Shown here one piece after another: positions 54,329 to 63,615 of a stretch of 64,000 bases of DNA (the stretch's first letter is position 1; the number at the start of each line of letters is the position of its first letter). Origin of the DNA: Pseudomonas lutea (GTDB lineage: Bacteria > Pseudomonadota > Gammaproteobacteria > Pseudomonadales > Pseudomonadaceae); NCBI RefSeq assembly GCF_000759445.1, contig NZ_JRMB01000002.1, forward strand, positions 992,001-1,056,000, written 5' to 3'. Position numbers and translations under genes: made by a program. The notes under the pieces are model-generated. The model did no database searches and was not told the origin of the DNA. It saw nothing but the letters and a program-made list of their open reading frames with translations.

Positions 54329-55910
54329 AAGCCTGTCGCTGACCACGCCTCAGGCCCAGCGCATCCTGCGGCTGTATCACCTGTACCGTCTCAGCATCGG
54401 GGTGCTGCTGGTGCTGTTGATCTCCAGCAGCCTGGACGCCGAACTGCTGGAGCTTGCCGATATCGAGCTGTTTCGAATCGGCTGCTGGCTGTACCTGGTG
54501 CTCAACATCCTCGTGGTCGTGTTGCTTGAACGACCGACCCGGCAGGGTCAGCTGTTCGCGCTGGCCATGACCGACACGCTCATGCTGGCCGCGCTGTTCT
54601 ACGCAGGCGGCGGTGCGCCGAGCGGCATCGGTAACCTGATCATCGCGTCGGTTGCGATCAGTAATGTGCTGCTGCGCAAGCGCACCGGGTTGCTGATTGC
54701 CGCCACGTCGGCGATCGGCATCATTTACCTGACGTTTTACATCAGCTACCACACACCGTCCGCCGCCAACCATTTCGTGCAGGCCGGTTCGCTCGGTGCC
54801 TTGTGCTTTGCGGCGGCAATGTTGGTTCAGGCCCTTTCGCGCCGCCTGCAGCTCAGCGAGGACATCGCCGAACGTCGTGCGGCAGACGTCGACAATCTCG
54901 AAGAACTGAACGCGCTGATCCTGCAGCGCATGCGCACCGGCATCCTGGTGCTCGACGAAGACCACAAAGTGCTGCTGGCCAACCAGAGCGCGCTGAACCT
55001 GCTGGGCCACGAGCGCCTGCTCGGCGAAATCATCGACGCCTATTCTCCACAGTTGATAGAACGCTTGCGACAGTGGCTGAGCAACCCGTCAATGGCACCG
55101 CGCAGCATTACCACCTCAGCGATTGGCCCGGTGCTGCGCCCCGGTTTTATCGCATTGGCTCGCGGCGAGCATCGCCACACGCTGGTGTTTCTCGACGACC
55201 TCTCACAGATTTCACAACAGGCCCAGCAGCTTAAACTCGCCGCACTGGGAAGATTGACGGCCGGTATTGCCCATGAGATCCGCAACCCGCTGGGCGCGAT
55301 CAGTCATGCTGCGCAACTGCAGCTGGAGTCGGACGAACTGAGCGGCCCGGACCGGCGGCTGAGTCAGATCATTCACGATCAGTCGCGGCGGATGAATCAG
55401 GTGATCGAGAATGTTCTGCAGTTGTCTCGTCGACGTCAGACCGAACCCCACCTGCTCGATCTCAAGCAGTGGCTGGAAGATTTCGTTCGCCAGCTTCGCG
55501 ACGAGTTGCCGGTCGGCCAAGCGGTGCACCTGGACATCAGCCCGGGCGTGCTCGCCACGCAAATGGACGCCGAGCAACTGCACCAGGTGATGACCAATCT
55601 GGTGCAAAACGGTTTGCGCTACAGTGGTCACCTGCACCAAAGTGCCCAAGTCTGGCTAAGATTGTTTCAGGCCCCGCTCAGCGAACTCCCCACCCTGGAA
55701 GTCCTTGATGACGGACCGGGCGTCGCCCAGGAGCACCTTGCCAAGATTTTCGAGCCCTTCTTCACCACTGAAAGCAAAGGAACCGGCCTTGGGCTGTACC
55801 TGTCGCGCGAGCTTTGCGAAAGCAATCAGGCGAGCCTCAATTACACACCACGGAAAGGTGGCGGAAGCTGCATGCGGATAACCTTCGCCCATCCGTTCAA
55901 GCTGAGTTGA
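54318..55910 (+). CDS. pilS: PilS, sensor kinase of pilin expression
   Basis: The 530-residue kinase has six N-terminal membrane segments (about 25-175), a PAS-like region (about 195-300), the phosphorylated His319 (AHEIRNPLGAIS), and the ATPase domain with DDGPGVA and a GTGLGLYL G2 box. PilS responds to pilin level in the inner membrane and controls PilR. It starts with GTG in an overlap with the small protein gene. pilR begins two bases after its stop. Confidence 0.96.
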   Translation: MTAESLSLTTPQAQRILRLYHLYRLSIGVLLVLLISSSLDAELLELADIELFRIGCWLYLVLNILVVVLLERPTRQGQLFALAMTDTLMLAALFYAGGGAPSGIGNLIIASVAISNVLLRKRTGLLIAATSAIGIIYLTFYISYHTPSAANHFVQAGSLGALCFAAAMLVQALSRRLQLSEDIAERRAADVDNLEELNALILQRMRTGILVLDEDHKVLLANQSALNLLGHERLLGEIIDAYSPQLIERLRQWLSNPSMAPRSITTSAIGPVLRPGFIALARGEHRHTLVFLDDLSQISQQAQQLKLAALGRLTAGIAHEIRNPLGAISHAAQLQLESDELSGPDRRLSQIIHDQSRRMNQVIENVLQLSRRRQTEPHLLDLKQWLEDFVRQLRDELPVGQAVHLDISPGVLATQMDAEQLHQVMTNLVQNGLRYSGHLHQSAQVWLRLFQAPLSELPTLEVLDDGPGVAQEHLAKIFEPFFTTESKGTGLGLYLSRELCESNQASLNYTPRKGGGSCMRITFAHPFKLS

Positions 55911-55912
55911 AC

Positions 55913-57253
55913 ATGAGCCAACGGCAAAAAATCCTGATCGTCGACGATGAGCCGGACATCCGCGAGCTGCTGGAAATCACGCTCGGGCGGATGAAGCTGG
56001 AGACCCGCAGCGCACGCAACGTCAAGGAGGCGCAGGAATGGCTGGCGCGCGAGCCCTTTGATCTGTGCCTGACCGACATGCGCCTGCCGGATGGCAACGG
56101 ACTGGAGCTGGTGCAGCACATTCAGAAGCGTCACAACCAGGTCCCGGTGGCGATGATCACCGCACACGGCAACCTAGACACGGCTATTCATGCCCTGAAA
56201 GCCGGAGCCTTCGACTTCCTGACCAAACCGGTCGACCTGACTCGCTTGCGTGAACTCGTGAGCAGCGCCTTGCGTCTGCGAGTCGCACCCGCGGAAGATC
56301 ATCGGATTGACCATCGTTTGCTCGGCAGCTCGCCGCCCATGCAGGCGCTGCGCAAGCAGATTGCCAAGCTGGCCCGCAGCCAAGCGCCGATCTATATCAG
56401 TGGCGAGTCCGGCAGCGGCAAAGAGCTGGTTGCCCGGCTGATTCACGAGCAGGGTCCACGCGCCGAGCAGCCGTTCGTGCCTGTCAACTGTGGGGCGATC
56501 CCGTCTGAGCTGATGGAGAGCGAATTCTTCGGGCACCGTAAAGGCAGCTTCACTGGCGCCCATGAAGACAAGCCCGGGCTGTTTCAGGCAGCCAACGGCG
56601 GCACGCTGTTTCTTGATGAAGTGGCCGATCTGCCGCTGGCGATGCAGGTGAAACTGCTGCGCGCCATACAGGAAAAGTCAGTGCGCGCCATTGGCGGTCA
56701 GCAAGAGCAAGTGGTGGACGTTCGCGTGCTGTGCGCGACCCACAAGGACCTCAATCAGGAAGTGGCCGCAGGGCGTTTCCGGCAGGATTTGTATTACCGA
56801 TTGAACGTCATCGAGCTGCGCGTACCGCCGTTGCGCGAACGGCGCGAAGACATCGAGGAAATTGCCAACGCGGTGCTCCGCCGCCTGACCGAGTCTGCCG
56901 GCGAGCCTGCCACTCTCCTCCCGCCTCACGCGCTGGCGGCGCTCAAGGCTTACCGTTTCCCTGGCAACGTGCGTGAGCTGGAGAACATGCTCGAACGGGC
57001 CTACACGCTGTGCGAAACCGACCAGATCAGTACCGACGATCTGCGTCTGGCCGAACCCTCGCGCCCAGCCGAGCAGGACGGGCCGAGCCTGGCCGACATC
57101 GACAACCTGGAAGACTATCTGGAAAGCGTCGAGCGCAAGTTGATTCTTCAGGCGCTGGAAGAAACCCGCTGGAACCGCACAGCGGCGGCGCAGCGCCTGA
57201 ATTTGACGTTCAGGTCGATGCGCTACCGGTTGAAGAAACTGGGGCTTGAGTGA
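55913..57253 (+). CDS. pilR: PilR, sigma-54 activator of pilA
   Basis: The 446-residue response regulator has receiver phosphorylation site Asp55 (LCLTDMRLPDG), an AAA+ domain with Walker A GESGSGKE (164-171) and the sigma-54 contact loop GSFTGA (211-216), and a Fis-type helix-turn-helix at the C-terminus (NRTAAAQRLNLTFRSMRYRL). It activates RpoN-dependent pilA transcription. The pilA promoter in this window at 29697-29712 has the matching -24/-12 form. The ATG at 55913 starts right after pilS. Confidence 0.97.
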   Translation: MSQRQKILIVDDEPDIRELLEITLGRMKLETRSARNVKEAQEWLAREPFDLCLTDMRLPDGNGLELVQHIQKRHNQVPVAMITAHGNLDTAIHALKAGAFDFLTKPVDLTRLRELVSSALRLRVAPAEDHRIDHRLLGSSPPMQALRKQIAKLARSQAPIYISGESGSGKELVARLIHEQGPRAEQPFVPVNCGAIPSELMESEFFGHRKGSFTGAHEDKPGLFQAANGGTLFLDEVADLPLAMQVKLLRAIQEKSVRAIGGQQEQVVDVRVLCATHKDLNQEVAAGRFRQDLYYRLNVIELRVPPLRERREDIEEIANAVLRRLTESAGEPATLLPPHALAALKAYRFPGNVRELENMLERAYTLCETDQISTDDLRLAEPSRPAEQDGPSLADIDNLEDYLESVERKLILQALEETRWNRTAAAQRLNLTFRSMRYRLKKLGLE

Positions 57254-57329
57254 TGCGGTAAAGCGTTTGATAAGCCCCAAAAAGGGACCTATCGTTCCTT
57301 TTTTGGAACCTGTTCGTCCGCCGGACCCG

Positions 57330-58433
57330 TCATACGTTAAGCCTTCCCGCAGGCGCATAAGGCGTCTCATCAATGATCGGCGCTTCCCCCATCAGCAAAT
57401 CTGTCAGCAATTGACACGACGCGGGCGCCAGCACCAGGCCGTTACGGTAATGCCCGCAGTTCAGCCACAAACCCGGGTGGCCCGGCACAGGCCCGATGAA
57501 AGGAATGCCGTCGGGCGAACCCGGCCGTAACCCTGCCCAATGCCCGACGACCTGCGCATCGGCCAACGCCGGGATCAACTCGATCGCCGATGCTTTCAAA
57601 CTCTCAAGGGCCGTTTCGGTAGGCGTCTTGTCATAGCCTTCGTGCTCAAGCGTGCTGCCAATGAGGACATGCCCGTCACGCCGGGGGATGGCATAACGAC
57701 CTTTGGCCAGGATCATGCTCGGCAAAAAGTCGGCGGCGCACTTGTAGAGGATCATCTGCCCTTTGACCGGCTCAACGGGCAGTGCCAGTCCCAAGCTGCT
57801 GAGCAAGTCCCCGCTCCAGGCACCTGCGGCCAGGACGACGTTGTCGCCGAGGACGTCGCCCTCCTCGGTCCTCACACCCGTTATCCGGTTGCCGTCACGC
57901 ACGAAGCCAGCCACCTGGCAGTGCTCCCGAATCACAACGTTGGGCATCGCCATCAACGCGGCCTTCAACGACTTGACCAGACGCGGATTGCGAACATTGG
58001 CGACGTCGGCCATGTGCACCGCACGCGAATACCCACCGCCCAAGACCGGCACGGCATCGTACACAGCGGAAATATCCACCGACGTCAGCGGACGCTGCAT
58101 CCTCGCTGCCCACTCAAGGGCCTTCGCTTCATCATCAAGGTCCAGCCAGTAAAGGCCGGTCTTGTGGACTTCCGGGTCGATGCCCGTCATTGCCGACAGA
58201 CGCTCGGCAAGCCGCGGATAGAAATCCTGAGACCAGTGCGACAGCGCCGTGACGGCAGGGCTGTAGCGCCACGGGTACAGCGGCGAAACGATGCCGCCGC
58301 CCGCCCATGAGGACTCCTGGCCGACGAGCAAGCGGTCGATCAGTGTGACGCTTCGGACCTTGGACGCGAGGTTGAACGCAGTCAGGAGGCCGATAACGCC
58401 GCCGCCGATGATAACTACGTTTTGATCTAGCAC
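57330..58433 (-). CDS. thiO: Glycine oxidase ThiO
   Basis: The 367-residue FAD enzyme has the dinucleotide motif GGGVIGLLTAFNLA near the N-terminus and the DAO fold, including GHYRNGLVLAP near the end. ThiO oxidises glycine to the imine used in thiazole formation for thiamine. It lies between pilR and the minor pilin operon, as in P. aeruginosa. Confidence 0.92.
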   Translation of the reverse strand: MLDQNVVIIGGGVIGLLTAFNLASKVRSVTLIDRLLVGQESSWAGGGIVSPLYPWRYSPAVTALSHWSQDFYPRLAERLSAMTGIDPEVHKTGLYWLDLDDEAKALEWAARMQRPLTSVDISAVYDAVPVLGGGYSRAVHMADVANVRNPRLVKSLKAALMAMPNVVIREHCQVAGFVRDGNRITGVRTEEGDVLGDNVVLAAGAWSGDLLSSLGLALPVEPVKGQMILYKCAADFLPSMILAKGRYAIPRRDGHVLIGSTLEHEGYDKTPTETALESLKASAIELIPALADAQVVGHWAGLRPGSPDGIPFIGPVPGHPGLWLNCGHYRNGLVLAPASCQLLTDLLMGEAPIIDETPYAPAGRLNV

Positions 58434-58463
58434 AGCGGGCAGCGCTTGTTCATTTGCATGGAT

Positions 58464-58856
58464 TCAACGACCCCAGCACTCTCTGTTCGACAGACCGGTG
58501 GAATTAGTGCGCAAGCCAGTGTTGGTGATCTGGAAGTTGCCGCACTTGTCGCCGTTCATCATGGAGTTGGGCGCTGGAGTGGCCGTCAGAATAAAAGTCG
58601 TATCGGTAGCCACCACAGCAACGTTGTACCACGCGTTCGAAGCTATCACGGTGGCGTCTTTGTAGGAACGATTCTGGGTGAAGTAACGCTCCAGTACCTG
58701 ACTCTGCTCCATCAGAACCCCTGCGATTTCCGCGCGATGAGTGCGCCTCACATACTCTGTATAACTGGGGTATGCGATCGCCGCTAGAATGCCGACGATG
58801 GCGACCACGATCATCAACTCTATCAGGGTAAAACCCCGTGCCTTACAGCCAGCCAT
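58464..58856 (-). CDS. pilE: Minor pilin PilE
   Basis: The 130-residue prepilin has a short leader ending in Arg-Gly, the type IV helix [20 protein letters not shown] with Glu5, and a globular part with two Cys (GDKCGNF and RECWGR). Minor pilins of this kind prime pilus assembly. It follows pilY1 by nine bases and is the last gene of the operon here. No pilY2 gene lies between the two, unlike in P. aeruginosa. Confidence 0.92.
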   Translation of the reverse strand: MAGCKARGFTLIELMIVVAIVGILAAIAYPSYTEYVRRTHRAEIAGVLMEQSQVLERYFTQNRSYKDATVIASNAWYNVAVVATDTTFILTATPAPNSMMNGDKCGNFQITNTGLRTNSTGLSNRECWGR

Positions 58857-58865
58857 TTCTCTTCC

Positions 58866-61800
58866 TCATCTCGTTTGCCGCCACATGATGCGCCGGTTTG
58901 AAACGCCACCCAACTCTGTCGCGACAGCAGGGTTGGCCGGGTCGCCGCTTAGAACAATTTCCTGATTGCCGTTGTCCTTATCCAGTGCTGCGGCCAGATA
59001 AGGCACACCGCCGCTCACCAGAAAGCCGCTGGAATTGTTATCAGCGCTGTTAATCTGCCGATCATTGTTGGTATCCAACACTGGATAACTGAGCATACGC
59101 CCGCTTAACGCGTCCAAATCCACGAATCTGCCTGACCCCGAACTAGAGCAGGGATCACCCGTGTCGACGATGGCCGTGGTAAATCGAACCCGCCCAAACG
59201 CTAGATCCGCAGGGTAGATAACCCGTTCCCCCGTAGCGACGTTGTTGTAGATCAGCGGGAGGTAGAAGCCCTTCTTGGCGGCGTAGTTCACGTCGTTTTG
59301 AGTGGTGGTAAAGAACTGTCCATTCGGGCCGCTGGACACTCCATTGATGGACTGCGCGACGAGGTCAGTTTCTCGGTAGTTGGCACTCGTAGCGTCATTG
59401 TCCCACACGGCATAAAACGCTTGAGTCGTGAGAGAGGTTTTGTCGGCAGTTTCAAGTAATTTGCCTGTTCCGAAGTAAACCATCTTGCCGCCGTTCGGAT
59501 TGTTCGAAACCACCGGTTGCGCAGTGATGGGTTGATTCGCCCCGCCAGCAGCGGTGAACAGTGGACTGCCCCCCAACGCCACTTTCCAGGAGGCGGCAGT
59601 CTGTCCCCTGAAATCAAACTTCCACATCTGCCCTTTCAGATCACCTGCATAGGCATACTGAACCATGCTCTGGGCATCGACGCGCAACCTCACTGAGGAC
59701 AGGCCGTTGTTGCCGGAGGTATCGACCGGTATCTCTCTGATCAGGGAGCCGTTGCTGACATCCACCACAAACAGTGACGCCACGCCGTTAGTGCTGCCAT
59801 AACCATTGGCAATGAAAGCGGCCCATCGACCATCCGGCAATTGGGCCACCTCGGGCTTGGCGTAGGCGTACCCCATATTGGCGTATCCGGTAGAACCGCT
59901 GCTTATGTCCCAAAGCGCCTTGACCGTGTTTGACTTATCGGCGTTGAACAATTGCAACGCATAAAACCCTTTCCCCCCTGCTCCAGTACCGCCAATGGCC
60001 AGAGTTTTCCATGACGAAGCGAACTGCACGTCAACGATGGATATCTGGCCATCCACCAAAAACTTGTGGGAATCGCCGTTGATGTAATCCGTATCAGCGA
60101 CGTAATGCAGGTTAGGAAGAACCGTGGACGGCATGTAGGCGTACCGTCTGGTTCCCAAGGCCGGGTCGATGACATTGACCAGCCCATCGTTGGCATTGAC
60201 GACGAGACTAGGCGTCATCGACCCAGCCTTTATATCGAGGTAAGTGGTGTAACTGTTATCGGCGGCCGGGTCCGAAGCAGGGTTTGCCGTGGGAGAGGCA
60301 TAAGCGAGCGGGGAATTAATCACATCCCCCAAAAGCACCGTCCGCGTTTTTAGCCCTGTTTTGTTCGTTCCCTTGCTCCACTCAACCAAGTCTGAGCCGG
60401 ACACTCCCAATGGGAGATTGAGGCTGAGTGCCAACTGCTGCGGTAAGGAAAAGCTGAGGAACGAGAGAGGGATGACTTTGTTCGTCAGGGTGTTCCAAGA
60501 CTCATAGGTTGATTTGATACCCGGAACAATCTGTAGATCGGTGGACCAGTTGGGCTGCGCCGTGTTGACTGTGCCATCTGCTGCAATCGCCAATGACTTG
60601 ATCGTGCCGCGCCAGTCAGTGGGGTCATATTGGGTTTGAAAGAAAACAGAACTGCTCGACAGCGAAGAGGAGTTCGAGGCTGCGCCGCCCCCGGTGCCTG
60701 CGCGAGAAGTAATGTCATTCAGCGCGGCCGACAATGCCGCGTTCAGGCCCGCGCTGTCGGTTGCCTGATAATAGGTTCCTTTGCCGTAAACGGCCGCGTC
60801 AGAAAGCATGGCATTCGCGGCGGTAAAGCCCACGGTGTAGGTGAACATATTCTGCTTGATGAAATCTGGCGCATCCCAACTCTTGCCTGCGCCATCGGTA
60901 CCGCCGGTTCTCATATCGATGTCGTAGGCAAATTTCGCGATGTCGTCGAGGTAGAGCGTGTCACCCTCGCCATCGCCATTGAGGTTGTCCCCGTCATTAT
61001 TTTTGCCATCCCAATTCGGCAAACTCGCGCCGCCCTGGGGATCGTTGGTGGGGAAAGTCCGGTCGTAAGTGGGCAAGCCATCGGTGATCACGACACCATA
61101 GTTGCGTTGGCAGCGGTACTGGATGGGGCTCGTATAAGTCGTTGGCGTCGTGTTGTAGTAGGGCGCCAATCCGCGGAAATACCGAGTTACTTCATAGTAC
61201 GTCTCGGCCAACGGCGTATTCGCAATTGCCGACAGCCCCTTGATTGAATTAATCAAATCGTTGTAGTTCTTATTTGCATCGTCGGACGTGGTTAATTTCG
61301 TTTGCGTTAGGTCGCTGATTGCCCTCGCTATGTTGCCGCCTGGGCCGGAATTGCCGGCAGTAGGGGGGTTGAAGGTCGCCAAACCGATTCGCAAATTCCG
61401 ATTACTTGCGACCAGGGCCGCAGAGACGCTGCGAGCAACGTTGATTCGGTAATCGTTGGGGACCGCTACTTTATCCAATGTGTAGTCTTTGGTGGACGAA
61501 GAAGTGGCGTAAAGCAAGTAGCTGATGTAGGCAGTGGTATATCGCGTATTGCCGTTACCCACAGGATCGGGGAGTTTAAGACAGACTCGGGTACGTGTGG
61601 TGAACTTATAGAAGCCATCAAATCCAGGATCACACCCGCCACTGCGTAGGTTTCCTACAAAAAAGTTGGTGTCGGTCATATCCAGAGAGGTGACGTTGTT
61701 GCAGTTGAAATCGGAACTGCAGCCGTACACTTGCACCGGATCCGCATTGGGATCGAACCCGGCGGCCCAGATGATGCTGTTCATACTGCCGGAGTCGTCC

Positions 61801-61967
61801 ACCAGCAGCATGACATTCGGCGTGACGGAACCTGCAGTCAATAAGGGCGAGTCCGAAGGAATAAACGCGGCGTAAGCTGTCGCCGAACCATAAAGACCGA
61901 AAAATGCCCCCAGCAAGAGCCCGCAGACATACTGTTTGGCTTTGCGGTACCACTCAACGCTTGGCAT
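58866..61967 (-). CDS. pilY1: PilY1, pilus tip-associated protein
   Basis: The 1033-residue exported protein has an N-terminal hydrophobic segment and a von Willebrand A-like region with the MIDAS-type DDSGSM (57-62). The C-terminal half is a beta-propeller of the PilC/PilY type. A calcium-loop-like motif DTNNDRQINSAD lies at about 965-976. PilY1 is needed for pilus extension, adhesion and surface sensing. It is shorter than the P. aeruginosa form (about 1160). It overlaps the pilX stop by 14 bases. Confidence 0.93.
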   Translation of the reverse strand: MPSVEWYRKAKQYVCGLLLGAFFGLYGSATAYAAFIPSDSPLLTAGSVTPNVMLLVDDSGSMNSIIWAAGFDPNADPVQVYGCSSDFNCNNVTSLDMTDTNFFVGNLRSGGCDPGFDGFYKFTTRTRVCLKLPDPVGNGNTRYTTAYISYLLYATSSSTKDYTLDKVAVPNDYRINVARSVSAALVASNRNLRIGLATFNPPTAGNSGPGGNIARAISDLTQTKLTTSDDANKNYNDLINSIKGLSAIANTPLAETYYEVTRYFRGLAPYYNTTPTTYTSPIQYRCQRNYGVVITDGLPTYDRTFPTNDPQGGASLPNWDGKNNDGDNLNGDGEGDTLYLDDIAKFAYDIDMRTGGTDGAGKSWDAPDFIKQNMFTYTVGFTAANAMLSDAAVYGKGTYYQATDSAGLNAALSAALNDITSRAGTGGGAASNSSSLSSSSVFFQTQYDPTDWRGTIKSLAIAADGTVNTAQPNWSTDLQIVPGIKSTYESWNTLTNKVIPLSFLSFSLPQQLALSLNLPLGVSGSDLVEWSKGTNKTGLKTRTVLLGDVINSPLAYASPTANPASDPAADNSYTTYLDIKAGSMTPSLVVNANDGLVNVIDPALGTRRYAYMPSTVLPNLHYVADTDYINGDSHKFLVDGQISIVDVQFASSWKTLAIGGTGAGGKGFYALQLFNADKSNTVKALWDISSGSTGYANMGYAYAKPEVAQLPDGRWAAFIANGYGSTNGVASLFVVDVSNGSLIREIPVDTSGNNGLSSVRLRVDAQSMVQYAYAGDLKGQMWKFDFRGQTAASWKVALGGSPLFTAAGGANQPITAQPVVSNNPNGGKMVYFGTGKLLETADKTSLTTQAFYAVWDNDATSANYRETDLVAQSINGVSSGPNGQFFTTTQNDVNYAAKKGFYLPLIYNNVATGERVIYPADLAFGRVRFTTAIVDTGDPCSSSGSGRFVDLDALSGRMLSYPVLDTNNDRQINSADNNSSGFLVSGGVPYLAAALDKDNGNQEIVLSGDPANPAVATELGGVSNRRIMWRQTR

Positions 61968-62454
61968 AGATACTTTCCACTACAGTTCGCGAGTTACCGG
62001 AGACGCCAACACCTGTGATGCGATACAGGGTCCACGACTTGCTTTCATCCCACCCTACCGAATTGACATTCACCGGATCTTTGGTCGTGGCTATTTTCTG
62101 GGCTGCCCAAAATCCGTTTGTCACCGCTACCCACGTTACGCCGGACGCAGCGCTGACTCCCGCTTTTATATCAATGACGTTATCAGCCGGTGGCGCGCAT
62201 TTCGTGCACGTCGCCAGCGTGTAGCTGCTTGCCTGCACGGCCGCTTCACCTGCACGCACGGCTGCTTCGGCAAACTGAAATGACTCATTGCGCAGCTTGA
62301 CGCTGCCCGACATTTTTTCCTGAAAAGTCGCGCTCTGCATCGAAGATATGCCGACCAGCGTCAGGAGCAAGAGAAAAACGAGGCTTACGATCAGCGCCAT
62401 TCCTTGCTCGCGAAAGGGGGTAAGTGGAAATGCTCTTTGTGTCGCTGCTTTCAC
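61954..62454 (-). CDS. pilX: Minor pilin PilX
   Basis: The 166-residue protein has a basic leader then the helix GMALIVSLVFLLLLTLVGIS. It lacks the Glu5 consensus of true pilins but has a Gly just before the cleavage point (EQG-MALIV), as in PilX of the same operon elsewhere. Two Cys (TCTKC) lie near residue 85. It forms part of the minor pilin complex at the tip with PilW and PilV. Confidence 0.9.
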   Translation of the reverse strand: MKAATQRAFPLTPFREQGMALIVSLVFLLLLTLVGISSMQSATFQEKMSGSVKLRNESFQFAEAAVRAGEAAVQASSYTLATCTKCAPPADNVIDIKAGVSAASGVTWVAVTNGFWAAQKIATTKDPVNVNSVGWDESKSWTLYRITGVGVSGNSRTVVESIYAKR

Positions 62455-62464
62455 TGTGGCGCAC

Positions 62465-63157
62465 CTAGTAGAGACGATTACGCAACGCGATCAAAACGCT
62501 GAACGACTGACTTTGGACCCGGTTAGTCGGGTCTTTCAGCACGAGCGTGATACGCACACTGCGCACCAGATCAGTGTTGCCAGGGTTGGCGGTGTATCCA
62601 GTAACCACGGGGCCCGAGGCCGCGTTGGCCGTGCCAAACATCAACTGAAACTTATCCACGTTATTAACGATGGCTGCCCCTCCCAGCATGAGTTGGTTAT
62701 TAACAACCTGATACTCAAGCTGCCGTATAGGGAACGCCAACTGTCCTGCCGCAGGAGCCACTGCCCCTGATCTGGCTGTCGCCGAGGATTTGCAGTCGGA
62801 GAGAACTGTCCAGGAAGGTGTGCCTCCGTTGTTTCCCACATCAGCGGTCACTAGCGTCAGCTTTGCAGTGGCGTTATCCCATCGAATCGGCGTCGCCTGC
62901 GCGGCTGCGAAATCAGCTTTAGCGCTCGCGTCAGTGACGGTCGCCAGGCAGCCGAACATGCCTACCATACGAATTTCCTGCGACAACTTCGTAAGAATGA
63001 AACGCGCATCTTCTTGCATCGCGGCGGACGCGTTCTGCGTCGAATAGGTATTTTTTGCAGAAATAAAGATCTGAATGATCCCGGCTACGATCAGCAGCCC
63101 CAACAATAACGAGATCATGATCTCTATCAGGCCGAAGCCTCTGGCACGATGCTTCAT
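62465..63157 (-). CDS. pilW: Minor pilin PilW
   Basis: The 230-residue prepilin begins with leader MKHRARG then FGLIEIMISLLLGLLIVAGI, with the usual Gly and Glu5. Its globular region includes CLATV and CKSSAT. It is coupled to pilV by an ATGA overlap and to pilX across ten bases. Confidence 0.91.
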   Translation of the reverse strand: MKHRARGFGLIEIMISLLLGLLIVAGIIQIFISAKNTYSTQNASAAMQEDARFILTKLSQEIRMVGMFGCLATVTDASAKADFAAAQATPIRWDNATAKLTLVTADVGNNGGTPSWTVLSDCKSSATARSGAVAPAAGQLAFPIRQLEYQVVNNQLMLGGAAIVNNVDKFQLMFGTANAASGPVVTGYTANPGNTDLVRSVRITLVLKDPTNRVQSQSFSVLIALRNRLY

Positions 63158-63615
63158 GGCGTCGCCTTAGGGTCTGCCACAACGCGACTCTTTACAGTGA
63201 AGGTTTGCTGCGCATTTGCTGTGTTGGTCGCACGCGCATCGTTCCAAATTACCGAAATCATGACCCAGCCGTTCTGTACTGTGATGACCCCCTCGCCAGT
63301 GGGTCCAGCGAAGTTAGTGATGTTGTTTTTAAAATCCACCAAATCCTGGGTTCGCGGTACGTTCAGGTTCGCCGCCGCAGGTGCGGCAGCCAAGGAAGAC
63401 AAACGGTAATCCGCATCTGGATTGGCACGAATGCGGTCCATCATGTCGTAAGCCACAAAGCTGGCCTGACTGCTCATTGTCGAACTATCGGTGTACTTCA
63501 ATGCGTTCAACTGCAGCGCAGCCGCTCCCAACAATCCAATGGCCAGGACAAGCAGCGCCACGAGTACTTCAATGAGCGTCATGCCTTGCTGCGAGTAGTC
63601 GATTTTCGCGCTCAT
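63154..63615 (-). CDS. pilV: Minor pilin PilV
   Basis: The 153-residue prepilin has leader SAKIDYSQQG then MTLIEVLVALLVLAIGLLGA with Glu5. The ATG at 63615 is preferred over the TTG at 63621, and it overlaps the stop of the upstream minor pilin by ATGA. It lies in the usual order before pilW. Confidence 0.9.
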   Translation of the reverse strand: MSAKIDYSQQGMTLIEVLVALLVLAIGLLGAAALQLNALKYTDSSTMSSQASFVAYDMMDRIRANPDADYRLSSLAAAPAAANLNVPRTQDLVDFKNNITNFAGPTGEGVITVQNGWVMISVIWNDARATNTANAQQTFTVKSRVVADPKATP